From contig NC_047500.1 in assembly GCF_002079055.1 (NCBI RefSeq), forward strand, positions 186,001 through 250,000: a DNA stretch of 64,000 nucleotides, read 5' to 3'. The notes beneath the pieces were generated by a model. That model was not told the origin of the DNA. It saw nothing but the letters and a program-made list of their open reading frames with translations, and did no database searches. Position numbers and translations under genes: made by a program. Positions 1 to 9,835 of this stretch are shown here, piece by piece (the first letter of the stretch is position 1; each line of letters opens with the position of its first letter). The stretch comes from Saccharomyces paradoxus. Taxonomy: Eukaryota; Ascomycota; Saccharomycetes; Saccharomycetales; Saccharomycetaceae.

Positions 1-1
1 C

Positions 2-2251
2 GCTCTGCAGCCTTTGAAAGAACGTTACGAGTTGCAACACGCGAGACTGTTTGAGTTTTACGCGGATTGTTCTTCTGTGAAATATTTGACCACGTTGGTC
101 ACCATTCCAAAACTGCCCGTGGATGCTCCAGATGTGTTTGTAATCAACGATGTGGACGAGTCAAAAGAAATTAAGTTTCAAAAAAGAGAAACATCTGCAA
201 CTCCAGCGCGGACGCCAGCACGGACCCCAACACCAACACCACCTGTTGTGGCTGAACCAGCCGTTTCCCCACGTCCGGTATCTCAAAGAACTACTTCAAC
301 CCCTACGGGTTACCTACAAACTATGCAAACTGGAGCCACTACAGGCATGATGATCCCTACCGTCACCGGCGCAGCTAACGCCATTTTCCCACAGGCGACG
401 GCGCAAATGCAACCGGACTTTTGGGCCAATCAACAAGCCCAGTTTGCTAACGAGCAAAACCGCCTCGAGCAAGAGCGTATGCAACAGATGCAACAACAGC
501 AGGCACAGCAGGAATTATTTCAACAGCAACTACAAAAAGCACAACAGGATATGATGAATATGCAGCTTCAACAACAAAACCAACACCAAAACGATCTAAT
601 TGCCCTTACCAACCAATATGAAAAGGACCAGGCTTTATTGCAACAATACGATCAAAGAGTGCAGCAGTTGGAAAATGAAATCACAACGATGGATTCTACC
701 GCTTCCAAACAATTGGCTAATAAAGATGAGCAACTAACTGCGTTGCAGGATCAACTGGACGTTTGGGAAAGAAAATATGAGTCTTTGGCCAAGTTGTACT
801 CCCAATTGCGGCAAGAGCATTTAAACCTTTTACCTCGTTTCAAAAAACTGCAGTTAAAGGTCAATAGTGCACAGGAGTCTATTCAAAAAAAGGAACAGCT
901 AGAACACAAATTGAAGCAAAAGGATTTGCAAATGGCTGAGTTGGTTAAGGACCGTGATAGAGCAAGGTTAGAGTTAGAAAGATCCATTAATAACGCAGAG
1001 GCTGACAGTTCTGCAGCGACAGCAGCTGCAGAAGCATTGACCGAGGATAAAATGAATCCTATCCTGGATGCCATATTGGAAAGTGGTATCAACACCATCC
1101 AGGAGTCAGTCTATAATCTCGATTCTCCTTTGAGTTGGTCGGGCCCGCTAACTCCTCCCACTTTCCTATTGTCCTTATTGGAAAGCACTTCTGAAAACGC
1201 CACTGAGTTTGCCACGAGTTTCAATAACTTGATAGTTGACGGTCTTGCCCATGGCGACCAAACAGAAGTCATACGCTGTGTTAGCGATTTTAGCACTTCG
1301 ATGGCTACACTGGTGACCAACTCAAAGGCGTACGCTGTTACCACATTACCTCAAGAACAATCTGATCAAATCTTGACCTTGGTGAAGAGGTGTGCTAGAG
1401 AGGCGCAATATTTCTTCGAGGATTTGATGTCTGAAAATCTTAACCAAGTAAGTGATGAAGAGAAAACTGATATTGTCATTAATGCCAACGTTGATATGCA
1501 AGAGAAGTTACAAGAGCTTTCGTTGGCCATTGAACCACTATTGAACATGCAATCCGTTAAATCAAATAAAGAAACAAACCCACATTCTGAATTGGTTGCT
1601 ACTGCTGATAAGATTGTTAAATCCTCGGAACACTTACGTGTTGACGTACCTAGACCATTGTTGTCATTGGCACTAATGATTATTGACGCTGTTGTGGCTT
1701 TGGTAAAAGCTGCTATTCAATGTCAAAATGAAATTGCCACCACGACAAGTATCCCTCTGAACCAGTTCTACTTGAAAAATAGTAGATGGACAGAGGGGTT
1801 GATCTCCGCCGCAAAGGCTGTGGCTAGTGCAACCAATGTTTTAATCACTACTGCAAGTAAGCTAATCACTTCTGAAGATGACGAAGACACATCACCTGAA
1901 CAATTTATCGTCGCCTCCAAAGAAGTGGCTGCTTCTACAATACAATTGGTAGCAGCATCGAGAGTGAAAACTTCCCTCCACTCAAAAGCTCAAGACAAAT
2001 TGGAACACTGTTCGAAGGATGTTACCGATGCATGTAGAAGTCTGGGCAACCACGTCATGGGTATGATTGAAGATGATCATTCAACTACGCAACAACAGCA
2101 ACCATTGAACTTCACATCGGAACACACATTGAAGACTGCCGAAATGGAACAACAAGTGGAAATTTTGAAGTTGGAACAATCTTTGAGCAATGCCAGAAAG
2201 AGATTGGGTGAGATAAGAAGGCATGCGTACTATAGCCAGGACGATGACTAA
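2..2251 (+). CDS. SLA2: Sla2/End4, actin- and clathrin-binding endocytic adaptor (5' end cut off by window)
   Basis: Sla2 (Hip1R family) links the clathrin coat and PIP2 membrane to cortical actin during endocytosis. The frame is open from base 2, so about 220 N-terminal residues, most of the ANTH domain, lie outside the window; 749 codons remain. Seen in order: the end of the ANTH domain, a Pro/Thr-rich linker with repeated TPARTP units, a Gln-rich coiled coil (window residues about 135-350), and a C-terminal THATCH/I-LWEQ actin-binding module with stretches such as SRWTEGLISAAKAVASATN. It ends in an acidic QDDD tail. The next gene on the same strand, ATG2, starts 372 bp downstream. The match to S. 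cerevisiae Sla2 is near-identical by recall. Confidence 0.97.
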   Translation, partial: ALQPLKERYELQHARLFEFYADCSSVKYLTTLVTIPKLPVDAPDVFVINDVDESKEIKFQKRETSATPARTPARTPTPTPPVVAEPAVSPRPVSQRTTSTPTGYLQTMQTGATTGMMIPTVTGAANAIFPQATAQMQPDFWANQQAQFANEQNRLEQERMQQMQQQQAQQELFQQQLQKAQQDMMNMQLQQQNQHQNDLIALTNQYEKDQALLQQYDQRVQQLENEITTMDSTASKQLANKDEQLTALQDQLDVWERKYESLAKLYSQLRQEHLNLLPRFKKLQLKVNSAQESIQKKEQLEHKLKQKDLQMAELVKDRDRARLELERSINNAEADSSAATAAAEALTEDKMNPILDAILESGINTIQESVYNLDSPLSWSGPLTPPTFLLSLLESTSENATEFATSFNNLIVDGLAHGDQTEVIRCVSDFSTSMATLVTNSKAYAVTTLPQEQSDQILTLVKRCAREAQYFFEDLMSENLNQVSDEEKTDIVINANVDMQEKLQELSLAIEPLLNMQSVKSNKETNPHSELVATADKIVKSSEHLRVDVPRPLLSLALMIIDAVVALVKAAIQCQNEIATTTSIPLNQFYLKNSRWTEGLISAAKAVASATNVLITTASKLITSEDDEDTSPEQFIVASKEVAASTIQLVAASRVKTSLHSKAQDKLEHCSKDVTDACRSLGNHVMGMIEDDHSTTQQQQPLNFTSEHTLKTAEMEQQVEILKLEQSLSNARKRLGEIRRHAYYSQDDD

Positions 2252-2623
2252 TCATGATTTGTATTTTTTATATATAAAGATAAACGTTAATATAAATATA
2301 TCTATTTGAAGGCACCTTTATGTAGTTCTGTATTTCATTGGTATATTCGTTCTTGCGCCGGGGACGTCTTTTTTCATTTTTGGTGCGGCGAATGGAAATA
2401 ATCGCGATAATGAACATGCAAGGAACAAAGAGCAGACACCCCACCCTTATTGCCTATCACACCGCTTTAGGAGCTTGACATTTCACCTCTATTGCAAACT
2501 TTACCGCAGTATATCAACCAACCAACGATTCATATAAAGTATCTACTGCCGTTTTAAAAATAGGGGAAGGATAAGGATTAAAGCAAATCAAGACGAACCC
2601 TTTTTTTTTTTGATTTCAACATA
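2252..2623. other. SLA2-ATG2 intergenic region
   Basis: This region holds the SLA2 3' end and the ATG2 promoter. A TATATA-type 3'-end efficiency element lies near 2270-2276. An oligo-T tract sits immediately before the ATG2 start (about 2600-2611). I see no strong general regulatory factor site. Confidence 0.5.
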
Positions 2624-5600
2624 ATGGCATTTTGGTTACCTCAAAATATACAAAAGCGGCTGCTGCTTTATGTCCTTCAGCAAATTTCGCTCTTTTCCAA
2701 TATAGATCTATCTAACCTGGACGTTTCTATAGGTTCGAAGTCACAGTTCTCATTCCATGATGTGAATCTATCACTTGATGATCTCAACATCCCAAATGTG
2801 CAAATAAACGAAGGCATAGTTGACGAGCTTGTATTAAAACTAACAGTTTCTGGTGGAGTGGAGATCGATGGGTCTGGTTTAAGATTCATTATAACACCTT
2901 TATATTCCAGTAGTTCACAAGAACTTCACTCGGATTTCCTGGCTAAAAGTATCCAAGATCTCACAAATTCAATGTTACAATTTGATGATCCATTGACCAC
3001 ACATAATAGATACAAAGAAGATGATATCAGCTCCTCAGACAGTAGTAGTGATCTCAACTCTAATACGGAAGCTTCAAAATCAACCGGAAATGGTTCTTAT
3101 ACTCTTCAGAATATGCGGAATAAAGCCCTCAATGTGGCCTTAGCGAAATTGAAAATAGCTTTGAAAGATATTACGATACGTTTCATAATGAATGATAGGA
3201 ATCCCTCCGAGAGCGTTGTGGAAGTTCACTTGGAAAGTATACAACTCACCACTACAGATGCAAATTTACGACATATAAATATTGGAAATATTACTCTTTC
3301 CTCAATACAAAAACAAGCCGTATCCGACTCTCCCGCGCATCCTTCTAATAATGATGATCTGTCACAAAGCGTTTATTTATCAAAAATGGAAGCTACTTCA
3401 CTTTATATGAGCGCCATGGAAGAGCAATCAAATGAAGACCGTGATGGGCACGAAGTCACACAGGAAGAACAAGGCGATGATGAGTGCAAAGAAACTTTAA
3501 TTGAAATAAATAATTTGAACATAGCTTTTAAGGGTTTATCATCAGTCAATGATCTCAGAGTTTATGATATTGCTATTGATGTCCAGGATGTTCATTTAGT
3601 GATATACAAATTTGTCGAAATCAAAAATTCCATTTTGAAAAATATTATAGATATCATTGTTACCCATTTGGATGCCGATAATACCTTTTCTAGCCAGGAC
3701 TCCCAAAGTCCGTCACCTGGCGAACAGAAATCGTCAACTCTTTCCTCTATTGATATCAAATGCATATATTTGAACTTAGGCAAAGACATTACAGTAATTT
3801 TGAAAAGTCTTGAGTTGGAGCAAAAGGAAAACAATTCGTTGGCTTTCTCTCTGGGCTCCTTTTATTCCAATTCGAGTTCATTAACAATTAGTCATAAAAC
3901 GAAGCCAATACTTATTGGAGAACAGGCCCTTCAAAGCATCGAATTAAATATCAATGATGAACTAGAGATTGTTATTAATGACAATGGCATTGCACATTTC
4001 TTTAAGATCTTTCAGTTTATTTCCCAATGTTTGTCCTTTTATCGTAGTAAATCAAAAAGGGCGGTGCCGAAAATAACTTCGGATACTACGAGGAGCATAA
4101 GATTTACCTCTAAAGCAATGAAACTATCGATTAAGTTCTCATATTTTTTACTATGTTTTCAGGTTTCGCCCTTCATTTACGACTCTGATGGTGAGTTCTA
4201 CATTGAACTGATAGACGTATTTAAAAAATTCCCATCTCGTTGCACAAAAATATTGACTATGTCAAGCATCACAATCTCGAATTCTCAATCCCGTCTACAA
4301 CTGGGTTCATATGACGATACTTTAAAAGAAGCGCTAATTTATAGTTCCATTCATGCCAGCATCAAAGAAGTGATATTACAAGAAGAATATTTTGGAATAG
4401 TACAATTAGTCAAAGATATTTCAGCAATTGGAGAACTTTTCACGGATTCAAAGAACTCCGAATGTACAGGCAAGTCTAAAAGCAAAAGGGGCTCCTTCTT
4501 GCAGAGAAGTGTCAGAGTATTAAACTCTTCTAGGTTCGTTTACAAGCAGAGTACTTCTGCTAATTTTTCTCTTCAGATAGATTCCATTAAACTAAAAGTA
4601 TCAGAAATTATAGGACCGCAATTTGGTTTTGTGGAAGCATTGCTGTCAAATAACTTTTTTGCGATTACAGACGACTTTCAAATTGTATATTTTACAAGGA
4701 ATTTACTGGTAGAAAGAAAGACACCGTCGCTATTAGAGCCACAAGAAATCATATCAGTGGTTCTGAATAAAGCAGTTAATGAACCTGTTCTATATATTCA
4801 TAGAAGGGCGAATGGGAAGTTAAAAGTCATTTTCAACAACATTCGCATACATTATTATGCAAGGTGGTTAGAAATATTGAAGAAAAACATCGACCCGGAT
4901 AATCTTGAGTCAAAAGATGAGCCTGGGGCACAAAACCCTAGTAGAGAGCTATTAAATTCTGGTTTCCCCTGGGAACTCAAATGTGTAGATTGCTCTCTGA
5001 TTCTACATCCTTTCAGATTAAAAAGTGTAATGGTCATTGTACTTGACAATCTAACAACTGGTGGAAGTTCATTCATTCCGCAAGCAAAACTTCTTTCAAA
5101 GGTGAACACACTTTTCCTAATAGACGATTTTGCAAATTTCAAAATTCAAAAAGATAAGAACTGGCCTACTTTGATAAGTTTTTATGCTGGTCAAGGTTTC
5201 TCCGCAATCGGTAAAATAGATACTTTAACTCTTCTGGTAAACAAATCTGATGGCACGCTTTTGTTGGATTGCAAAATGGAACAAGTTGGTCTTTCATTGT
5301 GTGCAGATTCCTTTCAAACTTTTTGTCAGCTTTGTATCGATTTGAAGTATCCTCAGACGTTCCCTGATGAGGAAAAATTTAGAACAGAGTTGAAGAATCC
5401 TATCGACGTATTCAGAGACATTGATTGTGACCTTTTCAATTCCGCTTTCATTCGGGAGAACAATGATCAAAATGATTACGATTCGGTGCATTTGGTGGAC
5501 AGTTTTCTTGACAAAACTCAAGAGTTCAATAATGGCACAAGAAGTAAGCTCTCCTCTCAAGGCTCGTATGAAATGGACAGTTCTTCTGGGACTGCCACAG

Positions 5601-7402
5601 GAGGTGTTTTACTTCCCCATGAAAGTTATTTGGACTCTGTACAGGCAAAAGAGGAAGACAGTCCGCTAATGGCATCAAAAGAGCAAGAAGGGAATGTAGA
5701 TATAAGGGCTAGTATAGATGTTGAAAAGGTTGTCATAAAACTATTTGATGGGTATGATTGGAAATATACGCGGAAGTTTATCGCTAATACTGTGGAAAAA
5801 TTGGATAAAGAGCTCAGTGAAGCGGAAGTAAGCGGTTCCAAATCAAATTTACCACGATCAGAAGCAAATATTTTTGACTCTATATATATATCTGCTAACA
5901 AAAATAATGTCACGGACTTGAGGAAAAACCTTGATGGTGAGATCCAGGGAGTCCAAAACTCTTTCTCTGATGTCTCTAAAGTTAATTTGCGACCTTCTAA
6001 GCATTATAAAGCTTTGCTTCAGTTGAGTAAATTGCATGTTAATTTAAAGAATTATCGAGTAGATGAACCTGATGAGTTCCACTCTGATAATTCCACGGAC
6101 GTTTTGAACCGATGTTTAGTTTCCGTTTACGAGTTTGAAATTATCGACAATGTTCCCACGTCCACGTGGAATAAATTTGTAACTTTACTGAAGCACGAAC
6201 CGTGGTCGCACAATTCTCCGATGTTTCTTCTGAATCTTGAATTTATCCGACCAATTGATTTTTTGCAAGCAGTGGAACTAGTCATGCAATTGAAAATTGC
6301 ACCTTTGCGCCTACATGTTGACCAAGACACTTTAGAGTTTCTAATAAGATTTTTAGGATTCAAAGATAAAAGGTTCGAATTAATTGATGAATATCCAGAC
6401 ATTATATTTGTTCAAAAATTTAGCACAAATTCAATTAAGTTAAGGTTAGATTATAAGCCAAAAAAAGTTGATTATGCGGGTTTAAGATCAGGTCAAACTT
6501 CAGAACTGATGAATTTCTTTACCCTTGATGGGTCCAAGATTATTTTGAAAAGTGTGGTGCTATATGGATTAAATGGGTTCGATGAATTAAACAATAAATT
6601 GAAAGCTATTTGGACTCCGGATATTACTAAAAAGCAATTACCTGGCGTTCTGGAGGGTCTGGCTCCTGTGAGATCGTTTATGGCGATTGGGTCTGGTGTG
6701 AAGACTCTAGTCACAGTATTGATGTCAGAATACAGGCAAGAAGGTCATTTGGGAAGAAGCTTAAAAAAGGGCGGCAATGTCTTCTTGAAAACGACGACGG
6801 GAGATTTTGTGAAGTTGGGGGTTAAATTGACGTCAGGAACGCAGGCAATATTGGAGAATACCGAGGAACTATTCGGTGGCGTTGGTTCCAACGGCAGGGT
6901 GTACGATGCATCGAAATTGAGCTCCACTGATGATGCGGACAGTGATGCTGCCGCTGTATTAGACTTGGATACTATATTCGAGGAGGATCAACTAGTTGGT
7001 AGTAAATATTCCAGGATAAGAGACCATGAGCCCACAGCAGTAGTCATCGATATGTCTTCATCGGGGGACCACAATGAACCCACAATAGTGAGTCTATACG
7101 CAGATCAGCCTCTAGACCTTCCCACAGGTTTGAGGGAGGCGTATAGTTCATTAGAAAAGCATATGCATATTGCGTACGATGCTGTATGGAGGGCAAAGGG
7201 ACAGATGAAGGATGATAAACGAGGAGGGCCGAGTGCCGCGGCAGTTTATGTTGCTAGAGCGGCACCTGTGGCAATAATTCGGCCGTTGATTGGAGCCACT
7301 GAGGCAGTTTCCAAGACTTTGCAAGGGATAGCTAATCAAGTTGACAAAACGCATAACGAGCAAATCCACGATAAGTACAAGTCCAATCGGGCTGATTCGT
7401 AA
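2624..7402 (+). CDS. ATG2: Atg2, bridge-like lipid transfer protein for autophagosome growth
   Basis: Atg2 is a rod-shaped chorein/VPS13-family protein that moves phospholipid from the ER to the growing phagophore, working with Atg9 and Atg18. The 1592-residue length equals the S. cerevisiae protein as I recall it. The N-terminus, beginning MAFWLPQNIQKRLLLYVLQQ, is the chorein helix that caps the lipid groove. Long beta-rich segments follow, interrupted by acidic Ser/Asn-rich insertions (about residues 120-160 and 980-1040). The C-terminal part carries the conserved ATG_C region and ends in amphipathic helices (ARAAPVAIIRPLIGATEAVS, near residue 1545). The frame is uninterrupted. ZWF1 converges on it with about 300 bp between the stops. 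Confidence 0.98.
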   Translation: MAFWLPQNIQKRLLLYVLQQISLFSNIDLSNLDVSIGSKSQFSFHDVNLSLDDLNIPNVQINEGIVDELVLKLTVSGGVEIDGSGLRFIITPLYSSSSQELHSDFLAKSIQDLTNSMLQFDDPLTTHNRYKEDDISSSDSSSDLNSNTEASKSTGNGSYTLQNMRNKALNVALAKLKIALKDITIRFIMNDRNPSESVVEVHLESIQLTTTDANLRHINIGNITLSSIQKQAVSDSPAHPSNNDDLSQSVYLSKMEATSLYMSAMEEQSNEDRDGHEVTQEEQGDDECKETLIEINNLNIAFKGLSSVNDLRVYDIAIDVQDVHLVIYKFVEIKNSILKNIIDIIVTHLDADNTFSSQDSQSPSPGEQKSSTLSSIDIKCIYLNLGKDITVILKSLELEQKENNSLAFSLGSFYSNSSSLTISHKTKPILIGEQALQSIELNINDELEIVINDNGIAHFFKIFQFISQCLSFYRSKSKRAVPKITSDTTRSIRFTSKAMKLSIKFSYFLLCFQVSPFIYDSDGEFYIELIDVFKKFPSRCTKILTMSSITISNSQSRLQLGSYDDTLKEALIYSSIHASIKEVILQEEYFGIVQLVKDISAIGELFTDSKNSECTGKSKSKRGSFLQRSVRVLNSSRFVYKQSTSANFSLQIDSIKLKVSEIIGPQFGFVEALLSNNFFAITDDFQIVYFTRNLLVERKTPSLLEPQEIISVVLNKAVNEPVLYIHRRANGKLKVIFNNIRIHYYARWLEILKKNIDPDNLESKDEPGAQNPSRELLNSGFPWELKCVDCSLILHPFRLKSVMVIVLDNLTTGGSSFIPQAKLLSKVNTLFLIDDFANFKIQKDKNWPTLISFYAGQGFSAIGKIDTLTLLVNKSDGTLLLDCKMEQVGLSLCADSFQTFCQLCIDLKYPQTFPDEEKFRTELKNPIDVFRDIDCDLFNSAFIRENNDQNDYDSVHLVDSFLDKTQEFNNGTRSKLSSQGSYEMDSSSGTATGGVLLPHESYLDSVQAKEEDSPLMASKEQEGNVDIRASIDVEKVVIKLFDGYDWKYTRKFIANTVEKLDKELSEAEVSGSKSNLPRSEANIFDSIYISANKNNVTDLRKNLDGEIQGVQNSFSDVSKVNLRPSKHYKALLQLSKLHVNLKNYRVDEPDEFHSDNSTDVLNRCLVSVYEFEIIDNVPTSTWNKFVTLLKHEPWSHNSPMFLLNLEFIRPIDFLQAVELVMQLKIAPLRLHVDQDTLEFLIRFLGFKDKRFELIDEYPDIIFVQKFSTNSIKLRLDYKPKKVDYAGLRSGQTSELMNFFTLDGSKIILKSVVLYGLNGFDELNNKLKAIWTPDITKKQLPGVLEGLAPVRSFMAIGSGVKTLVTVLMSEYRQEGHLGRSLKKGGNVFLKTTTGDFVKLGVKLTSGTQAILENTEELFGGVGSNGRVYDASKLSSTDDADSDAAAVLDLDTIFEEDQLVGSKYSRIRDHEPTAVVIDMSSSGDHNEPTIVSLYADQPLDLPTGLREAYSSLEKHMHIAYDAVWRAKGQMKDDKRGGPSAAAVYVARAAPVAIIRPLIGATEAVSKTLQGIANQVDKTHNEQIHDKYKSNRADS

Positions 7403-7709
7403 CTTTTTGTAGGCATTTTTGATATATATTCCATTCATTTTCTATCTTGTTCTACTTTTTCAGACGCGGAGGATAAAAGGCCAAAACGTCTTTAACCGCG
7501 GCTAAAGGTTAAAAAAATACATGAGAAAACATTCTTTTATGTATATATTATATTCACACATGTATACAAATACATACGAAAGTAGGGAGGAGCATGGAGG
7601 GGGAAAGGGGCCATTACAGAGGAGAGAATAAAAGAAGAAAGGAAGGGGTAAAAACACCAAGAAAAGGAAATCCAAAGACTTAATTGATGACAGAGTATGC
7701 TTGTATTTT
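7403..7709. other. Convergent ATG2/ZWF1 3' region
   Basis: This 307-bp gap between two facing stop codons contains AT-rich 3'-end signals, including TATATATT near 7422 and ATATATTATATT near 7543, and a purine-rich stretch at 7580-7670. No gene is evident. Confidence 0.5.
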
Positions 7710-9224
7710 CTATTTATCCTTTGTATCTTCTGGCTTAGTCACGGGCCACGCGTAAGGATGCTTTTCGGGCATGACATACTTGTGCTTTTGCATATATTCC
7801 TTCAATCCCTTTGGACCTCTTGATCCGTAGGGGTAGGTTTCCGGCCTTGGACCGTCAGGACGCTCTATGTGCTTCAGCAATGGGGTGAAAATGCCCCAGC
7901 TAATATCCAATTCATCGTCTCTAACAAAGTTAGAATGGTCACCCAGCAGGGCGTCCCTTATCAACACCTCGTAAGCTTCTGGAATCCAGAAGTCTTGGTA
8001 CCTGCTTGCGTACGTTAGATTCAGATCTGTGACTTGAGTGGCATTTGACAGACCGGGGGTCTTAGCATTGAACTTTAAGTATACGGCGGCATCGGGCTGG
8101 ACCCTGATGACCAGCTCGTTATTTGGAATATCTTTGAAGACACCCGAGGCGACAGCTTTGTACTGCAGTCTTATCTCTACTTTAGACTCGTTCAAGGCCT
8201 TACCGGCACGCATCATGATAGGCACGCCCTCCCAACGCTCGTTTTCGATGTTGAAAGTCATCGCTGCGAAGGTGACACATTTAGAGTCCTTGTCTACTGT
8301 GTCATCATCCACGTAAGCGGGTTTGGACCCGTCCTCAGATTTACCGTACTGGCCCAAGAGAACGTCATCCTTATCGATGGGGGCGACTGCCTTTAGAACC
8401 TTGACCTTTTCGTCACGGATGGATTCCGGATCAAAAGACACCGGTCTTTCCATGGTCAAGAGAGTCATGATTTGCAATAGATGGTTCTGCATCACGTCCC
8501 TGATTATGCCTATGGAGTCGAAATAGCCGCCACGGCCTTCGGTGCCGAATCGCTCTTTAAACGAAATCTGAACACTCTGGATGTTGTCTCTGTTCCACGA
8601 AGCATTCAAAAACTGGTTACCGAACCTCAAGACTAAAAGATTCTTGACCAGCTCTTTACCCAAGTAATGATCAATTCTGTACAACTCTTCTTCCTTAAAC
8701 AGAGGACCCAGGTCTTTCTGCAGCTCTCTAGCAGAAGCTAGGTCGTGCCCGAAGGGTTTCTCTACAATTACACGAGTGATGCCGTTCTCTGCGTATACAC
8801 GGCTCTTGATCTGCTTGGCCACGGTCAAGAAAACGCTTGGCGGCAAGGCTAGGTAGAAGAGACGATGTGGGACATCGACGTTAGCACTCTTCTCGAATTT
8901 CTCGATCTGCGATCTCAGTTCGTCGAAGCCTTCATCTGTGTCGTAATTTCCCGCAATGTAGTCGACCATCTTGAAGAACTGTTCGATCTTAGAGTCATCG
9001 GCTTCGCCGTGGGGTTTTTTCAAGTGGGGTAGGACACGGGACTTCAGGTCCTCCATGGACAATTTGGACCGGGCATAACCGAAGATCTTAGTAGACGGAT
9101 CAAGGTAGCCTTCTCTGAAAAGCCCAAATAAGGCGGGAAAGGTTTTCTTCTTGGCCAGATCACCTGACGCACCAAAGACGGATATGACGGTATTTTTTTC
9201 GAATTTCACAGGGCCTTCACTCAT
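7710..9224 (-). CDS. ZWF1: Glucose-6-phosphate 1-dehydrogenase
   Basis: Zwf1 oxidises glucose-6-phosphate to 6-phosphogluconolactone with NADP+, the first and rate-limiting step of the oxidative pentose phosphate pathway in the cytosol. The 504-residue protein shows the dinucleotide-binding GASGDLA at residues 18-24, EKPFGHD at 155-161 and the signature RIDHYLGK at 183-190. His186 and Lys190 lie in that active-site motif. The first in-frame ATG (complement of 9222-9224) is the expected start. NADPH supply makes this a classic Yap1 and Stb5 target, and a Yap1-type site and TATA element lie upstream. S. cerevisiae Zwf1 is 505 residues by recall. Confidence 0.99.
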   Translation of the reverse strand: MSEGPVKFEKNTVISVFGASGDLAKKKTFPALFGLFREGYLDPSTKIFGYARSKLSMEDLKSRVLPHLKKPHGEADDSKIEQFFKMVDYIAGNYDTDEGFDELRSQIEKFEKSANVDVPHRLFYLALPPSVFLTVAKQIKSRVYAENGITRVIVEKPFGHDLASARELQKDLGPLFKEEELYRIDHYLGKELVKNLLVLRFGNQFLNASWNRDNIQSVQISFKERFGTEGRGGYFDSIGIIRDVMQNHLLQIMTLLTMERPVSFDPESIRDEKVKVLKAVAPIDKDDVLLGQYGKSEDGSKPAYVDDDTVDKDSKCVTFAAMTFNIENERWEGVPIMMRAGKALNESKVEIRLQYKAVASGVFKDIPNNELVIRVQPDAAVYLKFNAKTPGLSNATQVTDLNLTYASRYQDFWIPEAYEVLIRDALLGDHSNFVRDDELDISWGIFTPLLKHIERPDGPRPETYPYGSRGPKGLKEYMQKHKYVMPEKHPYAWPVTKPEDTKDK

Positions 9225-9282
9225 CTTGCCTTGTATTATTTTCTATTCTATTGGATTTACTCTTTTGTCTGTCAGCCAATTG

Positions 9283-9346
9283 GAGAGAGGGGGAGGGGGG
9301 AGAAGGAGGGGGGAGTGGAGGAAAAGGGAGGGAGGGGCGGAAGGAA
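9283..9346 (+). repeat. Polypurine G-run tract in the ZWF1 leader/promoter
   Basis: This is about 64 bases of almost pure purine on the + strand, with G-runs of 5, 6 and 6 followed by GGG-A-GGG-A-GGGG. It lies 59-122 bp upstream of the ZWF1 ATG and downstream of the TATA element at 9394-9401. That is where initiation is expected. ZWF1 RNA would carry the complementary pyrimidine tract, and the DNA template strand would carry the G-runs. Confidence 0.75.
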
Positions 9347-9393
9347 GCCACTTTGAGTCTTATATGTCTGTATATAGATGAACCCACAGTTTG

Positions 9394-9401
9394 CTTATAT
9401 A
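9394..9401 (-). promoter_or_regulatory. TATA element of ZWF1
   Basis: On the minus strand this reads TATATAAG, a match to the yeast TATAWAWR consensus. It is 170 bp upstream of the ZWF1 ATG. Confidence 0.6.
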
Positions 9402-9512
9402 TGGGACAGCCTTGGCGAGTTTTCCGCACATTGAAAGAATTCGCCACCCTTAGAAAAGGGGCCACCACACCTTGAGCCAAAATCCCACATTAATAATATT
9501 CCGTTTTTTTTT

Positions 9513-9519
9513 TTAGTCA
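9513..9519 (+). promoter_or_regulatory. Yap1-type response element upstream of ZWF1
   Basis: The heptamer TTAGTCA, a known Yap1 recognition form, lies within poly(dA:dT) tracts about 290 bp upstream of ZWF1. ZWF1 is an established oxidative-stress target, so the site fits, but one heptamer could occur by chance. CGG/CCG triplets follow at 9547-9565 and could serve a zinc-cluster factor such as Stb5 (inference). Confidence 0.5.
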
Positions 9520-9678
9520 TTTTTTTTTTCCGTCTCTTCCTCACTCCGGCCGAGCCGAAACCGGGCTTTTAGCACCGTTGTGAGCTCGTATCTCCGCCTA
9601 AGACCGCCGGAGTATGCATTTTATGCAGTTTTTCCAGTTCTTTTTCCACTATTGTGTGGTACCGCTACCTCTCTCCTC

Positions 9679-9680
<2 letters not shown>

Positions 9681-9713
<33 letters not shown>
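9681..9713 (+). repeat. (ACT)11 trinucleotide microsatellite
   Basis: Eleven tandem ACT units are followed by an imperfect ATT run, in the non-coding gap between the ZWF1 promoter and the NAR1 3' end. The whole 9225-9835 gap (611 bp) otherwise holds the ZWF1 promoter and the NAR1 terminator, with no gene. Confidence 0.85.
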
Positions 9714-9714
<1 letters not shown>

Positions 9715-9835
9715 ATATTATTATTAGAATTGTTGTTCTTGTTATTATTTGAATGTTGCTATGTAATTGATATACACAGTTTATGGTGATTTCACGCTTA
9801 TATACACGGGTGCAGGACTACATACCACACCTGGC

